DNA from: Micromussa lordhowensis
Lineage: Eukaryota; Cnidaria; Anthozoa; Scleractinia; Lobophylliidae
Assembly: GCA_964020085.1 (NCBI GenBank)
Contig: OZ026597.1
Coordinates: 22,202,221 to 22,266,220, forward strand
DNA length: 64,000 nucleotides
Reading direction: 5' to 3'
The translations under genes and the position numbers were made by a program. Shown one piece after another: positions 10,048 through 21,700 of the stretch (within the stretch, counting starts at the first letter, position 1; every line of letters begins with the position of its first letter). The notes under the pieces were generated by a model, which was not told the DNA's origin, searched no databases, and saw nothing but the letters and a program-made list of their open reading frames with translations.

Positions 10048-13000
10048 TCAGTATCGCGAGTGTTTGGCCAGAATGCGCCCATTCAGCGGCTGCGTAGGTC
10101 TAAAGTTGTCGCACAAGGAGTGGCCCTCATGATTTTTGAGACTTCTCATCGCAGTCATCTGAAAGAAAAATAATTCAAAGGCTTAAGAAACAATCCAGTT
10201 CCTTTTATACGATACATAAAGTATTTTCTAGTATGTCCTGAACGATAAAAAATTCTGGTGATCATGGTCATTTGATCATCCGTTATAGTGCATACAGTAT
10301 GGCACATCATTGTACTGCACTCATGTAATCTCTAAAGTGAAATGTTAACTACATGTGTCTTTTGCATTTTCTCGACCCCTGTTTTTCTCTATTACGTGAG
10401 ACGGCCTTGCATTTCTAATAATTCTTCGCTCCGTGATATTTGAGTATTTCAGAGGAACCAGAATAAGAAACTTTGTATAGCAGACGTCACAAGGCATCGT
10501 AATAAGCTGATGCCACTCACTCTGTTTAGAGAATACAACAAATGGCAGTTTGCATATCATGACAGTTTGCATATCATAATAAAATGCGTAGAGAAATATT
10601 AATATAATAACAATATCATTTGCTATAAAACACTCCTACCACTTCTCTGCTAGTGGAAACTGGGTTTTCTAGCACAATCCATTTAACGGACTGGTAACAA
10701 GGAGGCGTTGTCAGGGATCCCTTGTAAGTGTAGAATGATGCCCTAGATAAAGCTCGCAGTTGGGGAACCATTTTGTACAGGTTGATATAGTACATTGGGA
10801 CCTTGGTAATGGAATCTACAAAAGAAAATGTTGGAATTTAGTTAAAGAGGTCTGCAACAGTTTCAAGCACTTTCTAACAGCTATACTTTGAAGGATCAAT
10901 GCTACCACTGTTTAACAACAGGTGATGCTAAAATAATAGTATCATACAAATTACTAATCATTGGTAAACAAGTTGCGGGTTACCATAGCAACAATATGAT
11001 AAGATGCAACTTTTTGCAAAGTTTGAAAAACTCGTTTGAGTGAGTTTAGAGCCACCTTAAATTTTCGGAAATTTAAGGTGGCTCTGAACCCATTCCACAG
11101 AATTGTTTAATTTTATACTTTGCAAAAATTGCATCTTATCATGCTTATCAGAATTCGATAATTAAAAATGGGAGTCACTGAGCTCATTTTTGAGTTATAA
11201 GCACTTAAAGCTAAAATTAAAGGTACTTTTAGCAGGTCGTATTGTTGCTATGGTAGCCTATTGTGCAACAAAATTGGCAGCAACCTGTTCAGCAATGATA
11301 TGGCAATTCAGTTTTCGGTATCATGGTTTTGGCATCAACCAATATAGAGTGGTTATAATGATCCACCAAAATGTACGTCTAGGAAAGGGATCGAAACTTT
11401 TATGAGCCACCCGAAGAAACGGCACGTTAATAGTAATTTGTTTCTGAACCGGGTCCTCGGGAAGATTTTCGGATTGGGAAAAAGATGTCTAGATAGTAGC
11501 TTAAGTCAGGTGTTTCATACACACTTTGAGTAGGTAAGAGGAAGGCAAACAGAAAACCAGATCTAGAGATCTAGATGAACGAAAAGAAACCTTGAGCTAG
11601 TATCTAAACCATGTGTGTTAAAGAAAAATTACTAAGATATGGCTATTTTTTTCTTGGGCAATTCTGTCTAAGCGGGAAAGGCGAAATGAGGTTAACCCTA
11701 TGTGAAGTACCGACCCGTGAGACAAGGTTAGACCACAACACCGGGAACTCCCTGCCCTACTCTTTTCGATAAGTGTGTGGGTTCTTTAACGTCTCCTGCT
11801 AGCCATGTAACACTGAAGATGTATGAGACGGGGCCTGCAGTTTATAGTCCTTATCTGAGAAGACTTGAACGTTTGCAATTGTAATTGCAGTTATTTTAAG
11901 ATTCTAAGTGTTGTTCCGGTCTGGGGCTCGAACCCTCGACTTCCCTGTCTGACGCTCAGCTACCAACTGAACCGTAACCAGGTGACGGCTAATATAACAG
12001 TTGAAATCCTACCTGCTTTGATTATCTTCTTCATTTCGTCTGTTAACTGCTTCCAATTTGATTCGACACCACCATTATCCTAAATTTTAACATAATAACA
12101 AAAAGTAAAGCATAAGTAGCTGCTTATTGGGTCTATCGTTTTAAAAGTGATCATTGATTGTTAATCATTTTTCCGTACCAAGAGAAACACGGCAACAACA
12201 GACAGGCCATCTGGTTTGTCAGCCGCAGCGTGGAAATCGAAGTACTTTGTGTTGTAAGTCACCAAATGAAGCTTCAAAAAGGAAACAAAATGATGTAAAT
12301 CTAGCGATGGAAAACCAACAACATTTGAATCTTTTATTTGAAGGAATTGAGAGATCACGGAGACAAACAAAAAATAGAGAAAGAGAAAGAGGGAAAACAA
12401 GCAAGTCAAGCAAGCTGGAAGAGTATGATGTAATCCTCAGTAGAGTCCTGAATCGTTTAAATGTTTGTCAAGCTGTTAGGGGGGAGGGGGGTGCAGGGCT
12501 TGGGGGCATTGCAATTGGTTGAAAATAAAAAGATCATCCTGTTGAAGTGTGGACGTTTAGCGCTCCAAGTAAATTACAATCAATACAAGTTTATCTATAA
12601 CTTCAACACGGCTCCTCAAATCAGCAATCTTTAGACTATAAACTGAACGACAGCTCTAAAGAGTAGAACTGTCAGGCCCATTCCGCGATAGACCTAAGCA
12701 ATCCTTGGAAAATTAGGCTCTCGCACAGCTGAGGTGAGGGACGATGACCAAGAGGCGACGATTTCACTGTTTGATATTTCTAAATGAGTTGCTTTGAGTC
12801 ATTTCAGTGAAAATGACATTTGTACACCTCAATCTCGTCATTCCTGAAGCCAATATCGCTTTCTTTGCCGTGCAACAATGCAAGTGATTCAAATATCCTA
12901 CCAGATATTGTAAAGAAAGTGTGTAATCCTTTAGATTTTAGATGCTACACTAGGAAACCATTGATAGCTTGTACACCGTTAAACCCGCTACAGTTAAGAG

Positions 13001-15353
13001 TTATTTTAAACTTTAAATCTAGTGTACCTCTCCGGAGTACACCCTGCCGTCCACAGCGTGTTCAGAGCCTTTAGAGGCGTCACAACCAAAATGAAAGTGA
13101 ATCTGCTTAAGCCTGTACACTTTGTTTGCCCAGGGACCCCCAGTAAGTATGGCGGGAGTTTTGGATTGGTCAATAACTAAGGTTGGCGCGTGCCCATTGT
13201 TGACAAGAACGCCACTGACACTTCCCACCATGTTATCAACAATGAAGCGGAACCCATCGAAATACGGAAACATATGCATGGAAATCTTGTCGGTTTTAAT
13301 GTTGATAGGAGACTGGGTGTTCTCGACACAGTGTGCCGAAACGTTTTTCCAGTCTACTGGACCGCAGATGGCAGTTCCATGATCATACACTGCAAAAATA
13401 AGAAACATTCTTGAATTAATCATCTTTAGTCTCTTAACTCTCTTTAGGTATTTACTAATTAAGCCTTTACCAACTAGACTCCTTAAAGTCAATACTTTTT
13501 TCAATTATAAAATTCCTCTGTCGTTTAATTGGATCTTTATTTTATGCCAGCATAGTTGAGAGAGGGAAATGGTAAGGCTAGGATGGCCGGTAAACATCAA
13601 AGAAGCAAACAAACAGGCTAAGATTTAACTGAGTTGGAAGGCCCTTGATCCTGCCCAACACAATGCTTCTATTGGTTAGTTGTGTGAGAACACGAAACCA
13701 CCTTTTGTATTTTGCCAGGTTTTGTGCAGAGACAACCCCAAAAATAGCAAACAAAAACATAGAACAAGTTTCTTAACCATTTTCCTCGATTAACTATGAT
13801 GCCAGTAGAATATTAATTATCTCACATTTGTCTGGAGTATTTAGATTTAATCTTTCACTGGCTCAAAATTAAATATTTGGCTACAAGACAATTTGATGCG
13901 ACATTCATTTGAATTTTCCCAGGTTCTTGAATTCACTATTTCGTGAGAGGTTGCTGCGAATTTCCCGTTCAACAAGCATCCTTTAGCTGCAGTGATTTAC
14001 CTGGCAGCTTTTATCATCAATGGCAAATTTGCATTCTATATAATATTGCCCTAGGAAAAATATCTACTGTCTTCATATTGTGAAATAACTGACAGAATAA
14101 ATTTACCAGTTTTTCCGTACCCCCAATGCATTTCTGCAAAAAGATAGAAAAAATAACAATGTTTTATTCTCTTATACATTCATTCTTCTATCGCTAGATC
14201 TTGCAGAGATGACTAAATCGGTCATTCTAATGGCCTTACTGTATGCATGCTTAGATTCTATATGGCGAGGTGTATACTGAAGAGAGGACTTATGGAACGT
14301 GATCGCTGCAAGGATCTCACGGTCAATACTAACATTTTACCAGTTCTATTTTGCTCAGTATTGGTAAGCCTACGATAAACTATTTATTTATTATGCGTTT
14401 ACTCTTTCCTCTCTTACACTAGTATTGTTTTTATCCTGGAATAAATATACCTAATTGAAGGGCATATAGCTAGTTTACTATAATTACTTTATACATACAA
14501 GTTAAGCAGTTGTGTGTATAAGTATCTCTCAGTCAGTATCAGTTAAGTACCTTTATCCGCAGTTAAAATATGTTCACTTGTAAAGATCATTTGTTTTGAA
14601 CGAGCAAATGTCTCCTGTTGTGGCAAAATTGTTTACTCAAAGCTGACTTAGGCTCTATTGTCGTGTCCGATCTTCAAAGTAACGGACCTAACTGTCTGTT
14701 GCTTTCATGTTGTATGCATAGCACTATATTAAGTTATCAGTGTATCCTTATACTGGACATTATATTGTGTATAACGGTTTAGCTATGATATCGCTCAGCA
14801 ATCAAATAATTTACTCCTTTTAATATACTCACTTCGTTCTTCTCGAATGTAAAATAAACTTTTACTAGCGATACTTAAAAGTTTGTTTTCAGCAACTACT
14901 TAACAGTTACATGTAGACGGCGTGTGTACGAAGGCTTACGATATTCAAGTTCACAAAAATATGTTTTTACCAATACGAACATTCTATTACATCAGAAATA
15001 TACTGCACTATAAAAAGACTAAAACAAGAGCATATTGGTGTGAAACGTAGAATTTTAAATTTTAGTAATCGTTTGAACGATTTAGAGGAATATCGAGATG
15101 ATAGTATAGCCCCAGTTGATGCAGTTCTTTTTATCCTGCGCTTTTTGTTTTATTTAAAGTATATAGGTATTGTCATCATTCGTGAAGGAAAAAATTGACC
15201 GATTTTGAGAACTAGTATCAAGGATTTCATAGCGTTGGTGGCAGTGCAATAAAATGCGAGTGATATGCAATCTAACCATTGCATATCAGCCATACCTTGA
15301 GAAGCCAGCAAACATGGAAGTAGCTCCAAGACAACAATAACTAGCGATCGCAT
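10048..15353 (-). CDS. Secreted alpha-carbonic anhydrase, complete, 7 exons
   Basis: Reversible CO2 hydration by an extracellular zinc enzyme. Exons on minus: 15353-15296, 14133-14107, 13389-13028, 12271-12179, 12079-12013, 10815-10640, 10158-10048; phases agree at every junction and give 297 aa. Exon 1 is a signal peptide (MRSLVIVVLELLPCLLASQ). Alpha-CA landmarks in order: MHWGYGKT, QSPINI, NNGHA (proton-shuttle His64 equivalent), IHFHFG (two zinc His), GSEHAVDGR (Glu106 equivalent), LHLVTYN (third zinc His), GSLTTPPC (Thr199 loop), VKWIVL, LCDNFRPTQPLNGR. Cysteines at CGPVDW and TTPPC fit the usual extracellular disulfide. The C-terminus (LAKHSRY) is not hydrophobic, so a secreted rather than GPI-anchored form is likely. 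Exon 2 is only 27 bases. In corals such enzymes serve calcification and carbon supply; which role applies here is inference. Confidence 0.95.
10980..11256. mobile_element. MITE-like element with perfect central hairpin, in CA intron
   Basis: TACCATAGCAACAATATGAT at the left is mirrored by ATTGTTGCTATGGTA at the right, with inner arms ATAAGATGCAA/TTGCATCTTAT. At 11049-11084 is a near-perfect hairpin (GAGCCACCTTAAATTT, loop TCGG, complement). Confidence 0.65.
11695..11990 (-). mobile_element. tRNA-derived SINE in CA intron
   Basis: Read on minus, the 5' end resembles a tRNA head (GGTTCAGTTGGTAGCTGAGC, then GAGGGTTCGAGCCCC as B box), followed by a non-coding body. The plus-strand frame 11865-12083 runs over this element and the neighbouring CA exon in reverse and is not a gene. 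Confidence 0.6.
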
Positions 15354-16560
15354 CTTGACTTGTTGTTACCACACGCCAGCAAAGAGTTATCACTATTGAT
15401 GTAGGCGATGGAAATTTATTAACGTTAGTGATATGACTGCAATATCGAACCACCTTCACGCAGACGTGTGTCTCCTGCGAAACACATGCCTCTGCACGCT
15501 TTTCACTGAAACATATCCTCAGTGACAGGGATGAGTAAGTCCTCAGCAGACAAATAAAACGAACATTTGCAACGATGAAGCAGTCCGAACAAATTCCCTT
15601 ATAAAAATATAAAAATTGAGCTTTCTTAAGTCCTCCACTTTCTAGCCGAAAGTTGAGACAGCTACTGAAAAATTACATTCTGTACGCCGTTTTTATACTT
15701 AAAGAATCTTTATAATTTTAAATGGCGCCTGATTGACTAGTGACTCTCAGGGAGTTAAAAAGTTCTAAATATTGAATATGCGTGTGCTTCGTAATCTTTA
15801 CTGTTAAAGTAAAGAATATTCGGGATTTTTTTTTCAACTAAAAGTAGGCACTTCATAGCCTCTACTATTCAGCACACAAATTTGCCTGACATGATAAAGA
15901 AAAAGAGATGAAATTATCACTTGAAATTTTAAATCTTTGCGATCGTGAAGCTCTGAATTTTTGATCCAGAAATACTTCTTTAAGCCACATTGTGGACACA
16001 AGTAATGTTTATTTAATATGTCAATTCAACCCAGATTTTGGTATACAAAACAATCAACCAGAGACAAACCTTGATTTTTCCACAACCACGAAGGAATAAA
16101 ATTCACTTTCGCGTTCTGATTTAATTTTTTCCTATTGTTTCCCCCAAGGCTAATTAACATTCAATACTTGGCCCATTATTAAAAACAAAAACAAATAAAT
16201 AAATTCGCCCCGTTTCTGTTCTTGCTACCAAGCTGAATGGACCCGATGTCACGAACTATCAACAATTTTTCGTACTTTTTTGTTTATAGAAAGATCATCA
16301 TAGATCAATTTGTCATGTTGAATTTAGTAAATAGGCGAAGTTTCATAAGAATCCGTTTCGCGTTGAAACTATGGGACCCCAGACTTGTCAACTTTTACAA
16401 AGAGATGTATATAAATGGTTCTCAAACTCATTAATAATTCATCAAGTTTAAACAAAGGAAATCATGACCGTGACGGTGTTTGGATAGCTGATCTTAACTA
16501 CATAGATTTTTACGATTTTATTTCTCTGTTTTCTCCTTAGTTTTAGTTTCGATTGAGAAG
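15354..16560. other. Intergenic upstream of carbonic anhydrase
   Basis: Contains the promoter side of the carbonic anhydrase gene (transcribed left). I saw no convincing TATA element close to exon 1 and no gene. An AT-rich patch at about 15600-15615 could read as a TATA element on either strand. Confidence 0.35.
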
Positions 16561-16711
16561 ATATATCAAACACTCAAGACCGTGTTTGACCACTTTTCCA
16601 AACACCTCGAGCTCGAAGGTCGTCAAAAATACTTCGCCGCGCGTCGTATTTTCAACTCTCTTCTGGGTGTTTGGAAATGTGGTCAAACACGGTCTTTCGT
16701 GTTTGATATAT
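16561..16711. mobile_element. Short foldback MITE
   Basis: TATATCAAACACTCAAGACC at the left mirrors GGTCTTTCGTGTTTGATATA at the right, and the arms continue inward (GTGTTTGACCACTTTTCCAA against TTGGAAATGTGGTCAAACAC). The 61-codon frame over it is a by-product. Confidence 0.75.
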
Positions 16712-16739
16712 TTTATACCCCTTAAAACTTCACGCTAAC

Positions 16740-17100
16740 CCTAACGTTTCCAAAGACGCCTGCGCGTCGGAATTCCTGGGAATTTGTCTCACCTTTCCTA
16801 TGGGAATATTAGATGCGCAGTTTGAAGACGTTTGCACGCTGATATTTCTGGGCATTCCCTTCACTGATCCCATGGAAATAGTCAATACGCAAAGGAATTA
16901 TTATGGTCTAGCCTCTCATTGGTGAGAACTCCATCCCTAACTAGAGCTGCCCCAACCCCTTTTTTTAAAGCCGTTTGTGGGCTGGGATTTCTGGGCATTC
17001 TGCTCACCTATGCCATGGGAATAGTGGATGCACGGCAAGGGAATTATTAGCCTCTCAGCGGCGAGAACTCTAACCCTAACTTGAACTACCCCTGGTCCCA
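16740..17100. repeat. Degenerate tandem repeat, unit about 140 bases
   Basis: Blocks containing TTTCTGGGCATTC, then CCATGG(G/A)AATAG, then AAGGAATTATTA and GAGAACTC...CCCTAACT occur at about 16845-16945 and 16985-17085, with a more diverged block from 16770. No coding sense. Confidence 0.55.
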
Positions 17101-17109
17101 GCCGCTAAA

Positions 17110-18287
17110 CCTAATTTTTTTAAATATAAGGAGACCCAATAGCAAAATTAAAACCGTGTTCAATTTATGTTTAAGAGTAAACAAACTGTACGATCGTGTT
17201 AAAATTGATCGAAAATATCTAAGAACTCTGACATACTACCATACTCTTTTCCTGCGGTATATATATAGCGGCTACACGCTTACCAGCAGGGTTTAAGTCA
17301 TGGGTAAATAGTCTACTTTATTCCTTTCTTTTTTTTTAATTTGTAATTTCATATTTATTAATTAATTAACGTCACCCGACGAACACCGAACGCAAAGTAC
17401 ATGATATGCAAACAAGTTATATTAACTTATAGCTCGGTAATCTAGCCTTCCATTAGTCTGACATTATATATGGGTAGTAAAAGTTGCGTCAAGTTTTCTC
17501 TCTCTTAATTAGGAACTAAAGGATGAATCATGTTTCCGCTTAAACTTGCTGATACAACAATATTTCTCACAGCTTATGTTTTATCTTTCGTCAATCAATG
17601 ATTGACAATATATATCTTGTCAGTTCAAAGTTATGCAAAACACTGCCTTAGATCAGCATTAATTAGTTTTTCTAAGTTCTTCCTTGGCACATGTCAACCT
17701 ATTTCTTCGTAATAAATTTAACATGACTGTAATCGTCCAAAAAAAATACTACACTATGGTCTAATCCTCGTAGTACCAAGGTTCCGTCATCTAAGTACTG
17801 CAAGGTGAAAATAAAAATCAGTACAACAAGAAAATCCCCGTCATGGTGGAAAAATAGCAATATTAAAAACCTAAAGATAAGCAGCAGGGAGGTTAGAAAT
17901 AGTAAATTATAAATTAATTAGAAATTAGTATTAATTAATTACTCGGTATTAGTTAGAAATAAGTAGAAATAAGAACCTCAAACCGGAAACCACTGATAAA
18001 AGAAATATATCTTTTCCACTACTGTTTTTTTTAAGCCGACGAGCTGGAGAAGATTCCGCTTGTTGGCTTGAACGCTAACGAAAACATTAAAAACCTCAAA
18101 CAGGTGGCGTTTTGTCTACAAAAAGACGAAAACTGTTTTTTTTTTTCTGGAGCCTGATAGGTTTAGTTGATCACATTAGTTCGCCTTTGATAGATATTAA
18201 ATGACTCTGTTCTTCTGCAGTCTTGGCCATTGATAGAAAAATTGATTTATCAAAAAATTACAGACATTCTTGCTATTTGCTTTACTG
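17110..18287. other. Intergenic, nothing recognised
   Basis: AT-rich sequence downstream of gene D's poly(A) signal. No exon, RNA gene or clear repeat was found. Confidence 0.4.
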
Positions 18288-18293
18288 TTTATT
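18288..18293 (-). terminator. Poly(A) signal of gene D
   Basis: AATAAA on minus, 59 bases past the stop codon of gene D (stop ends at 18352). It supports the exon ending at 18352 as the terminal exon. Confidence 0.7.
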
Positions 18294-18351
18294 TAGAAAA
18301 TAGCGTACAGTAAGTAAGCAGCAAATCAAATAAGAGGTTGATATCAGTACC

Positions 18352-18710
18352 TTACATGCCGTCGCCACAGTATCGCAAACTGCAGAAACGCGAAGAATCC
18401 AGCTCGTAAACATAATACGCTCCACAGTTGCGAACGCGGATGGAAGACGAATATCGACAGCAACTATAGGACCAATGGAAACATACTTTGCGTTTTACAG
18501 CGCCTTCGCTCACTGTAGGATGTCTTCCATCAAGCCAACCTGGTGCATCCGTACCGCACCGATGTTTAGGCACACATGACTGGGGCATCTGCTTGCCTGC
18601 ACGCTTTTGGAACCTATACCAGCCCTTAGTCAGAGATATATCACATTTTCCGACTCCTATGTAACCTTGTGCGCGGTCAAGCTTATCCAGAACCTTGTAG
18701 AAAGAACATT
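18352..18710 (-). CDS. Gene D terminal exon: D8C domain 4
   Basis: Starts after a TTTTTTTAG acceptor with ECSFYKV and ends DGM-stop. Core motifs: GWYRF, CVPKHRCGT, APGW, VCFHW, SCC, RVRNCG, YYVYEL, RYCG. Ten cysteines including the paired CC. Most similar in its spacing to domain 3 (19872-20231). Confidence 0.9.
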
Positions 18711-21700
18711 CTAAAAAAGCAAACAGTATTAATATTATTTGTTTTACAACAGAATGCTGAGGAATATTATTATTAAAAGTGCTATTGGTGTTTCTCCCTC
18801 TCGTAGGCGCATCAGAAATGAGATATGTTATTCGCGTTCCCCAAGTTTACTCGAGTTTTTAATGACTTGTTTGCTTTGACCCCTAAAGCAGGCATTAGAA
18901 TGATTTGCCAATCGCGATTTTGTATTTTCATTTAACACTTATTTTGACAATAAGGTTTCGGCGGAGTTGGTGCTGATTTATTTATGGACAGGATGGATTT
19001 CAATAATAGGAGTCGCGAACCTAACCCAAAGCAAACACGATAGCCAGTAACAGCTTATGGAAAGTACATAATCACAATGAAAAATGAATTTTGGTCCCAA
19101 TTATATTGTAATGTAATTGGTTGTCTTTGGTTTTGATGTACCTGATAGGTGCACGTAGCGCAATTTTATTTTTAAACCAAGCATGAACCGTTGCACACCA
19201 AAACCTAAGTAAGTACGAATTTCTTTAGACAATGTGTACAAAAAACCCTTCAATAAAATCAGTTGTACTAGGAAACATGGAAGGGAAATCGCATCTTTAG
19301 GAAATAAATGATGAAAAACTTATGTAAAAAACGTCAAACAAAACTGGAAATGCTGTCATGATCAGCTCATTAAACATAAATGTTTAGACTATGGACGATT
19401 TTCTTCTCAGCTAAAACGGGAAATGGGGCTTCAGTTCAGTGTGCATTATTGTTAAATACAGCTCTTACCTGGAGGCGAACTTGGTGCTGAAAACAAAATA
19501 AGATTATTATTTTGAGGTCATTTAAAATGTACTTGTGTTAAAATTTAATACCTGATTAATCTCTTAGTGGACGTTCACAAGACTGAATTGAGGTTGTCCT
19601 GCAGAGGTCGAAAGAATTAAGGCTTATACTTTTTCTCATTATCACAAATCGGGTAAAAAGAGGAAAGCAACGACACCTATACGCATCTTCTTGAACCGCA
19701 TTAGGTTTCTGTTTAAGTAGCTGGTTCTCAATAATAAAAGATAAAAAACATAAATCAATTACGCGGAAAATAATCCCGGAATAATCTAAAACTAGACATT
19801 ACCAAAGACAGCAGCACCTTTAATATTATACAGTGCCTTAATCACCATCCGGCACAATACACAGAATATACCTTGCTCCCTGTCACCACAATAACGTAAA
19901 CTGCAGGCTGGTGGTGGAGACAACTTGTACACATAGAAAGCACCACAGTTACGGACCTGGATGTTGGAAGAGAACTGACAGCAACCAGAGGACCAATGGA
20001 AACACACTTTCCGTTTAACAGCTCCTTCAGCTACTGTAGGGTGCCCACCACTCAGCCAACCTGGCGCATGCGTGCCACATCGTTGTTTAGGCACACACGT
20101 ATCAGGCATCTGTTTACCAGCAAGTCCTTGAAATCGGTACCAGCCCCAAGAAAGTGATCTGTCACATTTGGCAACCCCCTTATATCCTTTGGAACGGTCG
20201 AAGTTAGTCAGGTTCCTGTACTGTAAACATTCTGAAAGAAAAGGTAGTCGTAAGTGAAAGCAATTACGGGAAACGGTTGGGATATTGCTTTATTAAAATT
20301 AGGGGCGTCTCAACTGATTCTTCGTTTCACAGCTGAGAGATATTTTTGTTTGCCATTTTCAGTCGCGTATGACGAACTTATAAATCAATTTAAAAGTTGT
20401 AGGTTCTTTCTGTTAAAGTGTCAAAAATGTTTAGTGTAACTTCCATACGGTTTCATTCTAGAAGGACACTTATATTATATAGTAAAACATCTGCGTTTCG
20501 CAACTAGAACACGGTTTAGTCTTATTTTAAAATAAACTTAGTATCTTACCTGGAGATGATATTTGCTCTGAAAACAAGATTAAGGTGCCAAGATTAGTCA
20601 TGATGATATTTGAGTGTATAAAAGAACTATAGAGAACCTTTCTATACTAATGTAACAACTGTAAAGACGTTACTCATTTCTCCGCCACCGAACTGAAAAG
20701 AGCCTGAAAACGAAGACTTGTCGACGGTAAACCTACAAACATTAATCGATGGCCTTTGCTAAAATTTAAGCAGTGCATGGAGAATTTAAATACGAACAAC
20801 TTCAAAGAAATGAAAGGAAAAAAGTCCTTGAATATATGTCGCTTGCTCACTTATGTGTTATAACAAAGAATTGTTTCTCACGGGGATATCCACTGGCACC
20901 ACAGTAACGATACTGGCACCCAGGAGGCTTCTGCAACCTGTACACGAAGAAACCACCACAGTTTCTTACAAGGATGTTATTACTACTCCAGCAGCAGTTG
21001 TTGATCCAGTGATAGCATACTGTTCTGGACACCACTCCATCTTGAACTGACGGATGTCCTCCTCGAAGCCAACCTGCGGCATGGGTACCGCAGCGGTATG
21101 AAGGAACACACTCGTCTGGCATTCGATCTCCCGCCAAGCCAACAAATCGGTACCAGTCGCTTTGTAGTGTATTATCACAGATGGGGCGGGAACCTGCTTT
21201 TCGATAGTCGTAAGACTGTGAGCGATCCGCCTCAGCAAGAAATTTGTAGCGAAGGCATTCATCGCCTGGAATGACAGAGACCACAGAGATGTGTTAAAGG
21301 TGCAACTGGGTTAAACACATGTTTTGCTGTGCTTGCGTTCTACACTTGTAATGTACGATGAAAAATATCAGGATACGCCTACAATTGTTTAAGTAACTAA
21401 CTTGTTTATTTAACTTATTCTCTTCGTTCTTTCGAGCTTGAATTTTTCCTTATTCAGATCAAATACAGTCATGTAGCGATCTTAAAGTCAAAGGAATGAA
21501 AGCTTAATACACCAATTTTCCCTTGGTGACGTTATTAACGTTGCCATTGGATCAGTTGTGATCAGTTCCTTATTATGCACACGACTGGAATGATGAAAAA
21601 TATAAATGTATATGGGCTATTGACCCAGTGTGAGGTTAAGATGGCTGGATATTGGTCAATTTTTTTTTTGCGCGTCTATGGACCATAAACTCGCAAAAGA

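Noticed and set aside
12154..12522. 122-codon plus-strand frame
   Set aside because: Antisense to the carbonic anhydrase exon 12179-12271 and flanking intron.
13578..13790. Signal-peptide-like minus-strand frame inside a CA intron (MFLFAIFGVVSA)
   Set aside because: The possible donor gives phase 2, which does not match the phase-1 start of the next CA exon; the exon at 15353 fits better.
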